The translations under genes and the position numbers were made by a program. From Sansalvadorimonas sp965221135 (GTDB taxonomy: Bacteria; Pseudomonadota; Gammaproteobacteria; Pseudomonadales; Endozoicomonadaceae): a stretch of DNA of 64,000 bases. Positions 32,740 through 41,403 of this stretch are shown piece by piece (the stretch's first letter is position 1; each line of letters opens with the position of its first letter). Below the pieces are notes generated by a model that saw only the letters and a program-made list of their open reading frames with translations, searched no databases and was not told where the DNA came from. The stretch lies in contig CBDCRZ010000121.1 of NCBI GenBank assembly GCA_965221135.1, positions 930,001 through 994,000 on the forward strand, read 5' to 3'.

Positions 32740-33741
32740 GTGATCACTATGCATAAAGACATGATTGTGATCGACGGCCTGCAATACTCCAACTGGAACC
32801 GCGAGATCTTCCAACAGCTACAGGAAGGCGGGGTGACAATGGTGCATGCCACCATTGTCTACCACGAGCAGATACGTGAAACCCTGTTGCGCATCGCCGA
32901 GTGGAACCGGCACTTTGAAAACAACAGTGACCTGATTCTGCCGGTGCGCAGCACGGAAGACATTCACCGGGCCAAGCGTGAAGGCAAGGTCGGCGTAATG
33001 TTTGGTGCCCAGAACTGCTCTCCGGTGGAAGATGACATAGGTATGGTTGAAGTGATGCGTGAGCTGAATCTGATGATTATGCAGCTCACCTACAACAACC
33101 AGAGCCTGCTGGCCACTGGCTGCTATGAAACTGAAGACACCGGCGTGACCCGTTTTGGCAGGCAGGTTATTAAAGAGATGAACCGTGTCGGCATGATTGT
33201 CGATATGAGTCACAGCGGTGAACGCAGCACCCTTGAAGCGATTGAACTATCGGAACGGCCCATTGTCATATCCCATGCCAATCCAGTCAGTTTCCACCCT
33301 GCGCGCAGGAATAAATCGGATACTGTTCTGAAAGCACTTGGAGAGTCAGGAGGCCTGCTGGGCTTCAGCCTCTACCCTTTCCATCTGAGAAATGGTTCTG
33401 ACTGCACACTGGATGACTTCTGCGACATGGTCGCCAGTACGGCAGACCTGATGGGTATTGATCATATCGGAATTGGCACAGACCTGTGCCAGAAACAGCC
33501 GGCTTCTGTATTGGAGTGGATGCGTAATGGTCGCTGGACTAAAGAGATGGACTATGGTGAAGGCTCCAGCAGTGATGCCGACTGGCCAGCACCTCTGGGC
33601 TGGTTCCAAGACAGCCGCGACTTTCCCAATATCACCCAGGGTCTTCTGAATCGGGGTTTTAAAGAACAGGAGATTGAAAAAATCATGGGCCTGAACTGGT
33701 TCAGAACTTTGGAACAGGGGCTTTCTCCCCAGTATTCCTAA
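32740..33741 (+). CDS. M19-type (membrane dipeptidase-like) amidohydrolase
   Basis: This 333-residue protein follows the peptidase M19 pattern: VGVMFGAQN, LTYNNQSLLATGC, DMSHSGERST, VISHANPVSFHPARRNKSD (His and Arg ligands), and GIDHIGIGTD. The usual zinc-binding HxD near the N-terminus (DGHND) is replaced by IDGLQYSNWNRE. As far as I recall, a subfamily near betaine or dimethylglycine catabolic genes in Pseudomonas shares this feature, so the substrate may be a modified amino acid rather than a dipeptide. It has no signal peptide. It lies between the aldehyde dehydrogenase and the BCCT transporter. Confidence 0.87.
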   Translation: MITMHKDMIVIDGLQYSNWNREIFQQLQEGGVTMVHATIVYHEQIRETLLRIAEWNRHFENNSDLILPVRSTEDIHRAKREGKVGVMFGAQNCSPVEDDIGMVEVMRELNLMIMQLTYNNQSLLATGCYETEDTGVTRFGRQVIKEMNRVGMIVDMSHSGERSTLEAIELSERPIVISHANPVSFHPARRNKSDTVLKALGESGGLLGFSLYPFHLRNGSDCTLDDFCDMVASTADLMGIDHIGIGTDLCQKQPASVLEWMRNGRWTKEMDYGEGSSSDADWPAPLGWFQDSRDFPNITQGLLNRGFKEQEIEKIMGLNWFRTLEQGLSPQYS

Positions 33742-33750
33742 GCGCCTGTC

Positions 33751-33777
33751 AGCCGGCTCACATACGGTTCGCCGGCT
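33751..33777 (+). terminator. Hairpin between dipeptidase and BCCT genes
   Basis: AGCCGGC (33751-33757) pairs with GCCGGCT (33771-33777) across a 13-base loop. There is no U-run, so it may attenuate or mark mRNA processing rather than terminate. Confidence 0.35.
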
Positions 33778-33879
33778 ACATAGAGGCTGTTCAGGTTTCA
33801 CTGTCAAATAAGCTTTATACAACTTCTGGCTCTGAAACCTCAACAGCCACACTGTAAATGAACCACCAGGAATATAATT

Positions 33880-35454
33880 ATGAATGATACAACCCTGGCT
33901 TCGGTGGCTACAGATAAAATGAAAAACAACAATACTGGGTGGATGGCTGGTGTAGACCTCCCTGCTTTCTTGATAAGCGGAGGAGCACTCACTCTCTTTG
34001 TTATTTTCGCTTTTTACGACATTGATGTGGTTTCCAGCTGGGTTGCCAGCGCTAACAGCGTGGCAACCACCCTGTTTGGAGCCTACTGGCAGATTCTCCT
34101 TCTCCTTACATTTATCATCGGTCTGGCTCTGGGTTTAGGCCGGACCGGATCCGTGGTAATGGGCGGGCTGGACAAACCTGAATCGTCTACCTTCAAATGG
34201 GTCGCTGTCATCATGTGTACCCTGCTGGCTGGCGGCGGCGTGTTCTGGGCAGCAGCAGAACCCATGGCTCACTTTGCTTCCACTCCTCCCATCTTTGCCG
34301 GAACCCCTGGCGCCGAAGCCGGTACTCTGGCTTCAGCTTACAACGCCTTATCACAGAGCTTTATGCACTGGGGCTTTCTCGCCTGGGCGATTCAGGGCAG
34401 CCTGACCGGCATAGTGATGATGTATCTTCACTATGAAAAAGGTCTGCCATTAAAACCCCGTACACTGCTGTACCCTGTTTTTGGTGAACGGATTATTCAT
34501 GGCCGCATGGGGTCTGTTGTTGACGCCTGCTGTGTACTGGCGGTTGTGGCAGGTACTGTTGGCCCGATTGGTTTTCTGGGTCTGCAGGTTGGCTACGGTC
34601 TTGAAAAGCTGTTTAACATTCCGAACACCTTTACCACCCAGGCACTGATTGTTGTTGGCCTGATTTGCCTCTACACCTTCTCCGCTGTCAGAGGTGTGAA
34701 CAAAGGTATTCAGCTGCTGAGTACTGCCAATGTGCTGCTTGCCGTTGTACTCATGCTATTCCTGCTGATCTTTGGGCCGACCCAGTTTATTTTCGATGGG
34801 TTTATCCACTCGTTCGGTGCCTATGTTAATAACTTCATTCCTATGGCGACTTTCCGGGCAGACACCGTCTGGCTCGATAGCTGGACTGTGTTCTTCTGGG
34901 GCTGGTTCCTGGGTTATGGCCCGCTGATGGCCATGTTCATCGCCCGTATATCCCGTGGCCGAACTATCCGTCAGATGATCCTGATGGTCTCGGTGATTGC
35001 TCCCATCATCACCTGCTTCTGGTTTACGATTCTTGGCGGCAGCGGACTGGCGTTTGAACTTCAGAGCCCGGGTGTCATTTCCGAACCCTTTACCGGCTTT
35101 AATTTGCCTGCGGTGCTGATGGCGATTACCGAACAGCTCCCGCTTGGAATGGTGATCTCCATTCTGTTCCTGGTACTGACCACTATCTTTGTGGCCACCT
35201 CCGGTGACTCCATGACTTACTCCATCTCAATGGTCATGACTGGCCACGACAGCCCTCACAAAGGCATGCGGGTGTTCTGGGGTGTAATGATGGGTGTGGT
35301 GGCGATTCTACTGATCTCTATTGGCTCTGGCGGCATCTCAGCACTGCAATCATTTATTGTGGTAACAGCTGCTCCCGTGTCACTTGTTCTGCTGCCATCC
35401 ATCTGGTCTGGCCCTCAGATCGCAAGAAAGATGATGAAAGAACAAGGGTTGTAA
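33880..35454 (+). CDS. BCCT-family transporter (betaine/carnitine/choline type)
   Basis: A 524-residue, twelve-helix membrane protein of the BCCT family. Diagnostic segments are FWAAAEPMAHF after helix 3 (the WAxxEP motif), the conserved Trp-rich segment DSWTVFFWGWFLGYGPLMAMFIARISRGRT in the helix 8 region (quaternary-amine-binding in relatives), and TSGDSMTYSISMVMTG near helix 10. BCCT proteins import betaines, carnitine or related trimethylammonium compounds by Na+ or H+ symport or exchange. Its place in a degradative cluster points to nutrient uptake rather than osmoprotection (inference). Confidence 0.95.
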   Translation: MNDTTLASVATDKMKNNNTGWMAGVDLPAFLISGGALTLFVIFAFYDIDVVSSWVASANSVATTLFGAYWQILLLLTFIIGLALGLGRTGSVVMGGLDKPESSTFKWVAVIMCTLLAGGGVFWAAAEPMAHFASTPPIFAGTPGAEAGTLASAYNALSQSFMHWGFLAWAIQGSLTGIVMMYLHYEKGLPLKPRTLLYPVFGERIIHGRMGSVVDACCVLAVVAGTVGPIGFLGLQVGYGLEKLFNIPNTFTTQALIVVGLICLYTFSAVRGVNKGIQLLSTANVLLAVVLMLFLLIFGPTQFIFDGFIHSFGAYVNNFIPMATFRADTVWLDSWTVFFWGWFLGYGPLMAMFIARISRGRTIRQMILMVSVIAPIITCFWFTILGGSGLAFELQSPGVISEPFTGFNLPAVLMAITEQLPLGMVISILFLVLTTIFVATSGDSMTYSISMVMTGHDSPHKGMRVFWGVMMGVVAILLISIGSGGISALQSFIVVTAAPVSLVLLPSIWSGPQIARKMMKEQGL

Positions 35455-35554
35455 TTCACCACTGTTCAGAACCGTTCTTGCCAACTTTTTTATTTCAGAG
35501 CTTTTCTTTTCCCCAAAATACAGCAGGAAGGCTCAGCCTTCCTCTGGAGATGTT

Positions 35555-35932
35555 ATGAAGCAGCCCGTAAAAACAGATCTCTTTGCATCCAAAGCCCCAC
35601 TGGAATGGGCAGTAATTGCCAACAACCAGTTCTATACCGCACAGATTCCTATTGATAACACCGGCGCAGTCGTTGACGGTGGCATAGAAGCTCAAGCGCG
35701 CAAGACCATGGACAACCTCAAGCACACCATAGACTGCGCTGAGTTAACTATGAATGATGTGACTCAAGTGCTGATCTATGTGACTGACAGAGAATATCTG
35801 CCGGTATTTAATAAGGTTTACGCAGAGTACTTTGAAGCTCCATACCCCAACCGGGCTGCCATGATTGTAGCAGGCCTGGCCCGGGAAGAGATGTTGTGTG
35901 AAGTTGTCGCTTACGCAGCTGTTGCGAACTGA
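35555..35932 (+). CDS. RidA-family (YjgF/YER057c/UK114) protein
   Basis: The 125-residue protein has the RidA fold pattern: ARKTMDNLKHTIDCAELTMNDVTQVLIYVTD, then FEAPYPNRAAMIVAGL with the conserved Arg, and CEVVAYA with the C-terminal Glu. Such proteins hydrolyse reactive enamine/imine intermediates released by amine- and amino-acid-processing enzymes, or act on related catabolic intermediates. It follows the BCCT gene by 100 bases. Its presence implies that the pathway produces an imine or enamine. Confidence 0.92.
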   Translation: MKQPVKTDLFASKAPLEWAVIANNQFYTAQIPIDNTGAVVDGGIEAQARKTMDNLKHTIDCAELTMNDVTQVLIYVTDREYLPVFNKVYAEYFEAPYPNRAAMIVAGLAREEMLCEVVAYAAVAN

Positions 35933-35952
35933 GTTAATCTCCAGGGTAAGGC

Positions 35953-35992
35953 GCAGCTCCGACGGAAGGCCGGTTGCCTTTCGAGGAGCTGC
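35953..35992. terminator. Nested hairpin between convergent genes
   Basis: Outer arms GCAGCTCC (35953-35960) / GGAGCTGC (35985-35992) enclose inner arms GGAAGGC / GCCTTTC. The element lies between ridA-like and the convergent exporter gene and could terminate from both sides or be a REP-like element. Confidence 0.4.
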
Positions 35993-36033
35993 AACGCAGC
36001 CATGAAGACTCTCGGCAATGCCCTTCGGGTGGA

Positions 36034-37272
36034 TCAGAGGGTTTTCCGCGAAGGACACACCATATTGGAAAAGATCAACCCGGCCAGAATAGACATAAAG
36101 ATCATAAAGGCCTGAGTGCCAATTTCCGGCAGATCAAGCATTACCTCACCAGAAACCAGCTGGTTCAGTCCCAGATAAGCCTTACTACCCGGTACCAGCA
36201 GAACCACTCCATGAAGCAGCACCACCAGAGACGGTGAATTGGTAATGCGTGAAAAGATATTACTGTAGATACCGACTGCCAGCGCTCCCACAAATGGACC
36301 CACGTTATCGCCCAGATACATGGCACCGCTCATACTGCCGATATAAGCGACAATGGCAGACAGGATACCCCAGGGCATATCCTTGATACGGTTTTTAAAG
36401 ACCACCACCAGGGTAAAAGACAGCAGAGGAATAGACAACCAGATTGCCCACTGCGGCATGGTATGAGCCACCACATCCGTTGCTTCATGCTGGCTCCACA
36501 ACAGGTCAGCAATGGAGGTGCCCAACACCGAACCAAAGTAGAGTTTGCACATACACATCAGACCGTCCATCAGACGCGATGTGCCAGAAGCCATATGACG
36601 TGCGGTGAGGTCTTTCAACGCCATGGTGATCGACAAACCTGGAATAAACACAATAATGCCCGACAGCACCACCAGCGGTACATTAATACCGGCATAGAAG
36701 TGTCCCATAGCACTGGCAAACAGCGCCGAACCAGTTGCGACCAGAGGCTCCAGCGCTTCTGTATCTTTATTGGTCAACAGAACCCATTGCATCAGGGCAT
36801 AAACCACAAGACCTGTGAGTAATGCCACTCCTACATTTATCCAGCTGAGACCAATCAGCATGGCAAATGCGCCACTGGTCAGACCGAATGCCATAAAAGT
36901 CATACGCTCACCAAACGGTGGTGGGCTATTGTAGATGCCGATCAGATGCTCTGTGGCCTCTTCAACCTCCAGCTCTCCACTGACGACTTCATCCACCAGC
37001 TGGTCGGCCAGCGCGAGAGAACCCAAATCCAGATCACCCGGCTTCATGCGTACATGATAATTATGTTTTTCACTGCTGCCCGGTTCCCACAGAACAATCG
37101 TCAGCACTGTTGGAGCGACTATAAAATACCCATCAAGTCCAAGACTGTGACAAACATTAAGCAAATGCGCTTCAAGGCGAAAGGCTGGTGTACCAAACTG
37201 ATGCAGGGCTTTGCCCAGCTCAAAAATAAAATTACGTCGGAGACGATAGTCATCAAGATCCATCGAGAGCAA
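36034..37272 (-). CDS. ThrE-family threonine/serine exporter
   Basis: This 412-residue protein joins the two ThrE domains. The N-terminal soluble and membrane part has the family pattern HQFGTPAFRLEAHLLNVCHSLGL, PTVLTIVLWE and VVLSGIIVFIPGLSITMALKDLTARHMASGTSRLMDGL. The C-terminal five-helix part contains GDNVGPFVGALAVGIYSNIFSRI and LLVPGSKAYLGLNQL. About ten transmembrane helices in total. Known members export threonine and serine by proton antiport. It is convergent with the RidA gene and may relieve amino-acid excess produced by the adjacent catabolism (inference). Some bacteria encode the domains as two genes; here they are fused. Confidence 0.92.
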   Translation of the reverse strand: MLSMDLDDYRLRRNFIFELGKALHQFGTPAFRLEAHLLNVCHSLGLDGYFIVAPTVLTIVLWEPGSSEKHNYHVRMKPGDLDLGSLALADQLVDEVVSGELEVEEATEHLIGIYNSPPPFGERMTFMAFGLTSGAFAMLIGLSWINVGVALLTGLVVYALMQWVLLTNKDTEALEPLVATGSALFASAMGHFYAGINVPLVVLSGIIVFIPGLSITMALKDLTARHMASGTSRLMDGLMCMCKLYFGSVLGTSIADLLWSQHEATDVVAHTMPQWAIWLSIPLLSFTLVVVFKNRIKDMPWGILSAIVAYIGSMSGAMYLGDNVGPFVGALAVGIYSNIFSRITNSPSLVVLLHGVVLLVPGSKAYLGLNQLVSGEVMLDLPEIGTQAFMIFMSILAGLIFSNMVCPSRKTL

Positions 37273-37465
37273 CCGGGGGAAAAGAGGTCAAAAGGAATTA
37301 TGGTCGCGATGGTACAGATTTCTATAAACTATTAAACAAGGGTTTTATGCACTTTTTAGCGTTAAACACAAAAACACTTCTGCAACCGCTTCTACCCTGT
37401 TTTTTCCCCTCAGAACACTGTATCAGCAACTATTATTTCTGTGTTTTTTTGTTCGGAAAACAATC

Positions 37466-38854
37466 ATGAATACGCTTCCGCCACACCCGCAGCAACCTGC
37501 AAAACAACAGGGTCGGGAAATCTACCTGCCCGACCTTCGACACCTGTTCTCACTGGCACAGGAGAAAGGTGAGCTCGAGGCACTGGTTGGCCAGCGTCAT
37601 TATGCAGAAAACCTCGTTTTGCAGTGGGATCAACAACATGGGCAAGAAGGCATTATTCCCATTTACCATGCTTACGGAATGGGAGGTGCAGGGTTAACAC
37701 TGGCTCCGGCAGTCGCCGAAAAAATCGCACAGGATGTTTGTGATGGACTGCAAAACCAGTCTTCACGACACGCCCATCAATACCAGAAAATAATTATTAT
37801 CGGCGCCGGTTATACCGGTATTTTTTCTGCGCTGGCCCTGCGTCAGGAGCTTAATCTGCGACAGCTGCATGATGTGAAGATACAGATACTGGCTCCAGCC
37901 CTTCCCAAAGGTATTTCCAGCCTGATCCCCGGCACCCGGGAACCACAGCTTTCCGACAACTATTCAAGCCAGATTGCCGGTGGACTGGTCATGCCCGTTT
38001 CTGTTGGATCCCTGGAAGACAAACAACTCTGGTCCGAGCTTATCCACAGCTCTCACAGTTTCTGGGATAAGAAAGCCGAAAACCCGCTACTCAGCCATGG
38101 TGTCAAAAAAGTTCAGGCGCTTTTGTTTTCACCCACTCATAACAAAGGTGTGAAGCCTGACTTCGGGATACACAGCATTAACCGACAGTTTCCACCAGCC
38201 CTCTATCCATCAACCCCTAACCCATCATACAAAGTACTTGGTCGATGCTGGTTTGACTTTCATAAGCACTCCCCCGACATCAGCGAATGGCAAGTTTACC
38301 CCTTTCATGGTCTGGAGGTGTTCGACCACTGCCTGCAGGTGGATACCTCATCTCTGCTTCTGCACTACACCCGGGAACTGTTGCAGCAGGATATTTCACT
38401 GACTCAGCTACCGACAATGATCACCAACCTTTCCGACCTGCAACCCTGGTTTTCTCCCGACACCCATAATCTGGTGATCAACGCGACTGGCCACGGTGCT
38501 GTCAATGTGTTCCATGGCCCGCCAACCCGCCCTATTCGCGGTGACCTTCTGGTACTGAAAATCCCTCTCAAGTCCCTTACAACTGAACTACGGGCGGCCT
38601 GTCACTTCAGTTTTCTCTGCGGCCATCACTATATATTCCTTCGCCATGAGCTGAATCGCCCCTGGATACAGATAGTACTGGGAGGAAGCTTCCTGGAAAA
38701 TAACGCAGACCTGAGACCAAGCCCCAGAATCCTGCGTGAGATCTGCCAATTCTGGCTGGACTTCGTACATAACCCACCGGGCACTACGCTCAGCACAGAC
38801 TATTCTGAAAAGAGGGACCACTTAATCAGGGCGCTGTTCGAAAATTTGTTCTAG
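37466..38854 (+). CDS. DAAO-like FAD oxidoreductase with apparently circularly permuted sequence
   Basis: The 462-residue protein resembles D-amino-acid/D-aspartate oxidase but in rearranged order. Residues 63-90 (IIPIYHAYGMGGAGLTLAP onward) match the segment that closes the C-terminal end of normal enzymes (VIHNYGHGGxGxT). The N-terminal FAD Rossmann motif IIIIGAGYTG comes afterwards (109-118). The order then continues normally (PKGISSLIPGTREP, NATGHGAVN, PIRGDLLVLK, QIVLGGSF), and the protein ends at FENLF without a second YGHGG segment. The family deaminates D-amino acids oxidatively with FAD and O2. Permutation is inferred from motif order. No signal peptide. Confidence 0.8.
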   Translation: MNTLPPHPQQPAKQQGREIYLPDLRHLFSLAQEKGELEALVGQRHYAENLVLQWDQQHGQEGIIPIYHAYGMGGAGLTLAPAVAEKIAQDVCDGLQNQSSRHAHQYQKIIIIGAGYTGIFSALALRQELNLRQLHDVKIQILAPALPKGISSLIPGTREPQLSDNYSSQIAGGLVMPVSVGSLEDKQLWSELIHSSHSFWDKKAENPLLSHGVKKVQALLFSPTHNKGVKPDFGIHSINRQFPPALYPSTPNPSYKVLGRCWFDFHKHSPDISEWQVYPFHGLEVFDHCLQVDTSSLLLHYTRELLQQDISLTQLPTMITNLSDLQPWFSPDTHNLVINATGHGAVNVFHGPPTRPIRGDLLVLKIPLKSLTTELRAACHFSFLCGHHYIFLRHELNRPWIQIVLGGSFLENNADLRPSPRILREICQFWLDFVHNPPGTTLSTDYSEKRDHLIRALFENLF

Positions 38855-38948
38855 AAAGAACGACTCGAGAAAAAGCTCAACCACTCGCCTGACTAGTCAT
38901 TCCCGCATTTCTTCCCTTTCTTTTTTATCCTCAGCCAGGGAGCGGCCG

Positions 38949-39923
38949 GTGATGAATTTACGACTCTTACTGATTATCTTGATGACCTTCAGTGGCCTGT
39001 CTCTGGCCAATAGCTTTGATCAGGATGCCACACGGAAAATGCTGTCCAATAAAGAGCAGGGCCATACAGGGGAACAGCAATATCGTATTGCCATTCTGGA
39101 CCGGTTCTTCCCGCCAGTCAGCGGGTTCGACTCAGAGGAAGATAGAGGCCACCACCTGGCACTCTATGGTTTGTACGACATGGACAATGACGACCAGCCA
39201 GAACCTCTCTACCACGGGGATCTGGTGAAGCTTTTCGCTGCCCACAAGGACTTTAACTTTCTCAGTTATCCCATCCATAACAACCAGCACCCTATGGCAG
39301 ATATCCTTACCAACCTGCGCAAGATCAACGCCCGCATGTCAGTGCAGCCAGTGGACGCTTTGATTCTGTCCTGGGAGTCCTCCACCCTGATCAGCGCCTT
39401 TCCCCAGCCACTGCAACGCAGCCGGGTTATGGAGTATCAGCAGGTAGTGAAGAAGATGGGAGAGACATCTGAGGTGTGGATGAATACCTGGCTCATCATC
39501 CAGGAGCTGGAAAACCTGGCAAACAGAGGAGTGGCGGTTTATACCATTGCCGGAAACGGTGGCCGCCGAATGATTAATACTTTCTCACTGGCTCGGGGAG
39601 TCATCACGGTGGGAGCGGTGGAACAGGAACTGGAGCACTTTGTGTCGAACAATGTATTTGTCGACACATATGCCCGGGCGGCCTATCAACTCACCCGGGT
39701 TGATAACAGCGCCGGTGAGCCTCTGGGCTATGACCTGAACGGGGATCACTGTGTCGATATCCCCCTGTCCCGTATGAGCAACAATGGCAACAGCCAGTTT
39801 GATTTTCCCAAGACTTTCTGGAAGCTTCTCAAAGGATCATCCTTTGCTGCCCCCTCCGCCCTGCGTGCTGCGTTTATGGCCAACCAGCTCGATCACTGCG
39901 ACACAAGCGAACACGCAGGTTAA
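38949..39923 (+). CDS. Secreted subtilisin-like (S8) serine protease homologue
   Basis: The 324-residue protein starts with a signal peptide (MMNLRLLLIILMTFSGLSLA). The subtilase triad is present in order: Asp51 in IAILD, His89 in LYHGDLV, the oxyanion Asn203 in AGNGG, and Ser298 in GSSFAAPSA. The sequence is short and divergent for the family, with no obvious propeptide domain beyond about 25 residues. GVITVGAVE is the typical strand before the catalytic region. It probably acts outside the cytoplasm. It is 95 bases after the DAAO-like gene and convergent with the hydrolase that follows. Confidence 0.82.
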   Translation: MMNLRLLLIILMTFSGLSLANSFDQDATRKMLSNKEQGHTGEQQYRIAILDRFFPPVSGFDSEEDRGHHLALYGLYDMDNDDQPEPLYHGDLVKLFAAHKDFNFLSYPIHNNQHPMADILTNLRKINARMSVQPVDALILSWESSTLISAFPQPLQRSRVMEYQQVVKKMGETSEVWMNTWLIIQELENLANRGVAVYTIAGNGGRRMINTFSLARGVITVGAVEQELEHFVSNNVFVDTYARAAYQLTRVDNSAGEPLGYDLNGDHCVDIPLSRMSNNGNSQFDFPKTFWKLLKGSSFAAPSALRAAFMANQLDHCDTSEHAG

Positions 39924-39929
39924 CTCCCG

Positions 39930-41030
39930 CTACTCGTGCCCCTCTTGTTGAGGGGCATTCTCTTCAGGCACCTCTGACGACTTACTCTCTGTCAGTGGAC
40001 TTCCCGGCAAAGTTCGCCGTGCCTGCAGGCAGATCATATCAATCAAACCAATCGTTTTATCAATAGCCCGTGCCGCACTGCTCGATACACCGCCGAGCAG
40101 GATGTAGGCATGGGGCAATTTGGCCTCATGGTGTGAGACCACGGCAACACCGGCTGAACGCAGCAAACGGGCATAACGCAGCCCCTGATCCCTGAGAGGA
40201 TCATACTCTGCGGTCATAACTACCGCAGGGGGCATGGCTGGCAGAACATCAGCATCACCGTGCACCAGCGACACTTCCGGGCGTTCGAGCTGTTCACGGT
40301 CGGGAACATAGGCACTCTGGTAGCGGCCTATCATCTGGCTGGTCAGTGGTAAATCATGACTGAAGGCAATCCATGAGCTGCTGGTGTTATCACTGAAGTC
40401 AGTAATAGGACTGATGAGCCATTGCCAGGCAGGCATGGCCAGGGGCCTCTGAGAGAGCGTAGGGCGGAACGCCTGCTGGCAAACCAATGCTGCCAGATAA
40501 CCACCAGCACCATCGCCGCCAATACCCAGGTTACGCAGTTCTTTATCTGACTGCTGCCAGCGATTCACTATGTGATTCCAGGCTTCAATGGCATCTTCTG
40601 CCCCTGCGGGGAAAGGATGCTCCGGTGCCAGACGGTACTGAACAGAGACAACTGTCATTCGGCGCTTCAGAGCAATACGCCGGCAGAAGCTGTCATGGGT
40701 TTGCAGGTCTCCCATCACCATGCCTCCGCCGTGGAAATACACCAGGCAACGCTCACCATCTCCGCCAGCCTCATACCAGCGCAGGGTAATATCATCGCTG
40801 ACTTTCTCATCATGACTCGAAACCATGCTGGTTGCGGACAAATTCCACAACAGGGCACGACGTCGATAAGACTTGCGTATTGAGCTGGAAGGCTGGTCAA
40901 TATCGGATGATCGCTGCTGAAGAGTCATCAGCTTGCGAATGTCCCGATCCATTCCCAGCCAGGAAGAGTGAGGCGGAGAAAATATCACGGCCAGACTGGC
41001 CATACGGCTTAGAAGGGCGTCAAACATCAC
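39930..41030 (-). CDS. HSL-family alpha/beta hydrolase with its nucleophile replaced
   Basis: This 366-residue protein has the hormone-sensitive-lipase family layout: oxyanion motif HGGG at 100-103, DCRLAPEHPFPA-like segment (RLAPEHPFPAG), the elbow region at 170-177, then TAEYDPLRDQG (Asp) and KLPHAYIL (His). The elbow reads GGDGAGG: the expected serine of GDSAGG is Gly174 (codon GGT). Unless another residue serves, it cannot act as an esterase. No signal peptide. It could be a non-catalytic ligand-binding homologue or an enzyme inactivated by a single AGT-to-GGT change. It is convergent with the subtilase gene, 7 bases away. Confidence 0.85.
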   Translation of the reverse strand: MMFDALLSRMASLAVIFSPPHSSWLGMDRDIRKLMTLQQRSSDIDQPSSSIRKSYRRRALLWNLSATSMVSSHDEKVSDDITLRWYEAGGDGERCLVYFHGGGMVMGDLQTHDSFCRRIALKRRMTVVSVQYRLAPEHPFPAGAEDAIEAWNHIVNRWQQSDKELRNLGIGGDGAGGYLAALVCQQAFRPTLSQRPLAMPAWQWLISPITDFSDNTSSSWIAFSHDLPLTSQMIGRYQSAYVPDREQLERPEVSLVHGDADVLPAMPPAVVMTAEYDPLRDQGLRYARLLRSAGVAVVSHHEAKLPHAYILLGGVSSSAARAIDKTIGLIDMICLQARRTLPGSPLTESKSSEVPEENAPQQEGHE

Positions 41031-41403
41031 GGCGCCCTCCCCGGTTCCGAAGTGGGAAGCGTTCCTTGCTCATGACTGTCAAACCCTCCATATCCTTTGG
41101 CGGTCGTCATTGATGGTTGTTGCTTGAAAATTGTATTTTTGTGCGCCGCACTATATCTTTGCGATGCACTTATATCATGAAATTATTTCTCTTTTATATC
41201 ACTAGCAACCATTCAGTACCAAATTAGTACCAAATTAGTACCAAATTAGTACCAAATTAGCGGTATCGAATGAGTCACACCCGATTATTCGTCCTACAAA
41301 ATTAGCCTTACCGGATTCTCCAGCGACCTTTGTCATCGGCCCCTTACCCATCGGGTTTCAATATCTGCGACCTCAACTTCAACCTTCAGGCACCAGAGCT
41401 ACC
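41031..41403. other. Intergenic region with tandem repeat
   Basis: 373 AT-rich bases between the divergent HSL-like hydrolase and the DUF2721 gene. It holds the 11-bp repeat array at 41215-41258 and no recognisable gene. Confidence 0.5.
41215..41258. repeat. 11-bp tandem repeat, four copies
   Basis: AGTACCAAATT is repeated four times exactly, ending in AG-CGG. The array lies in a divergent promoter region. The 11-bp period is close to one helical turn. Confidence 0.85.

Noticed and set aside
41215..41258. Possible CRISPR array
   Set aside because: Exact 11-bp units with no spacers; a simple tandem repeat. The arrays at 26708 and 50916 were rejected for the same reason.
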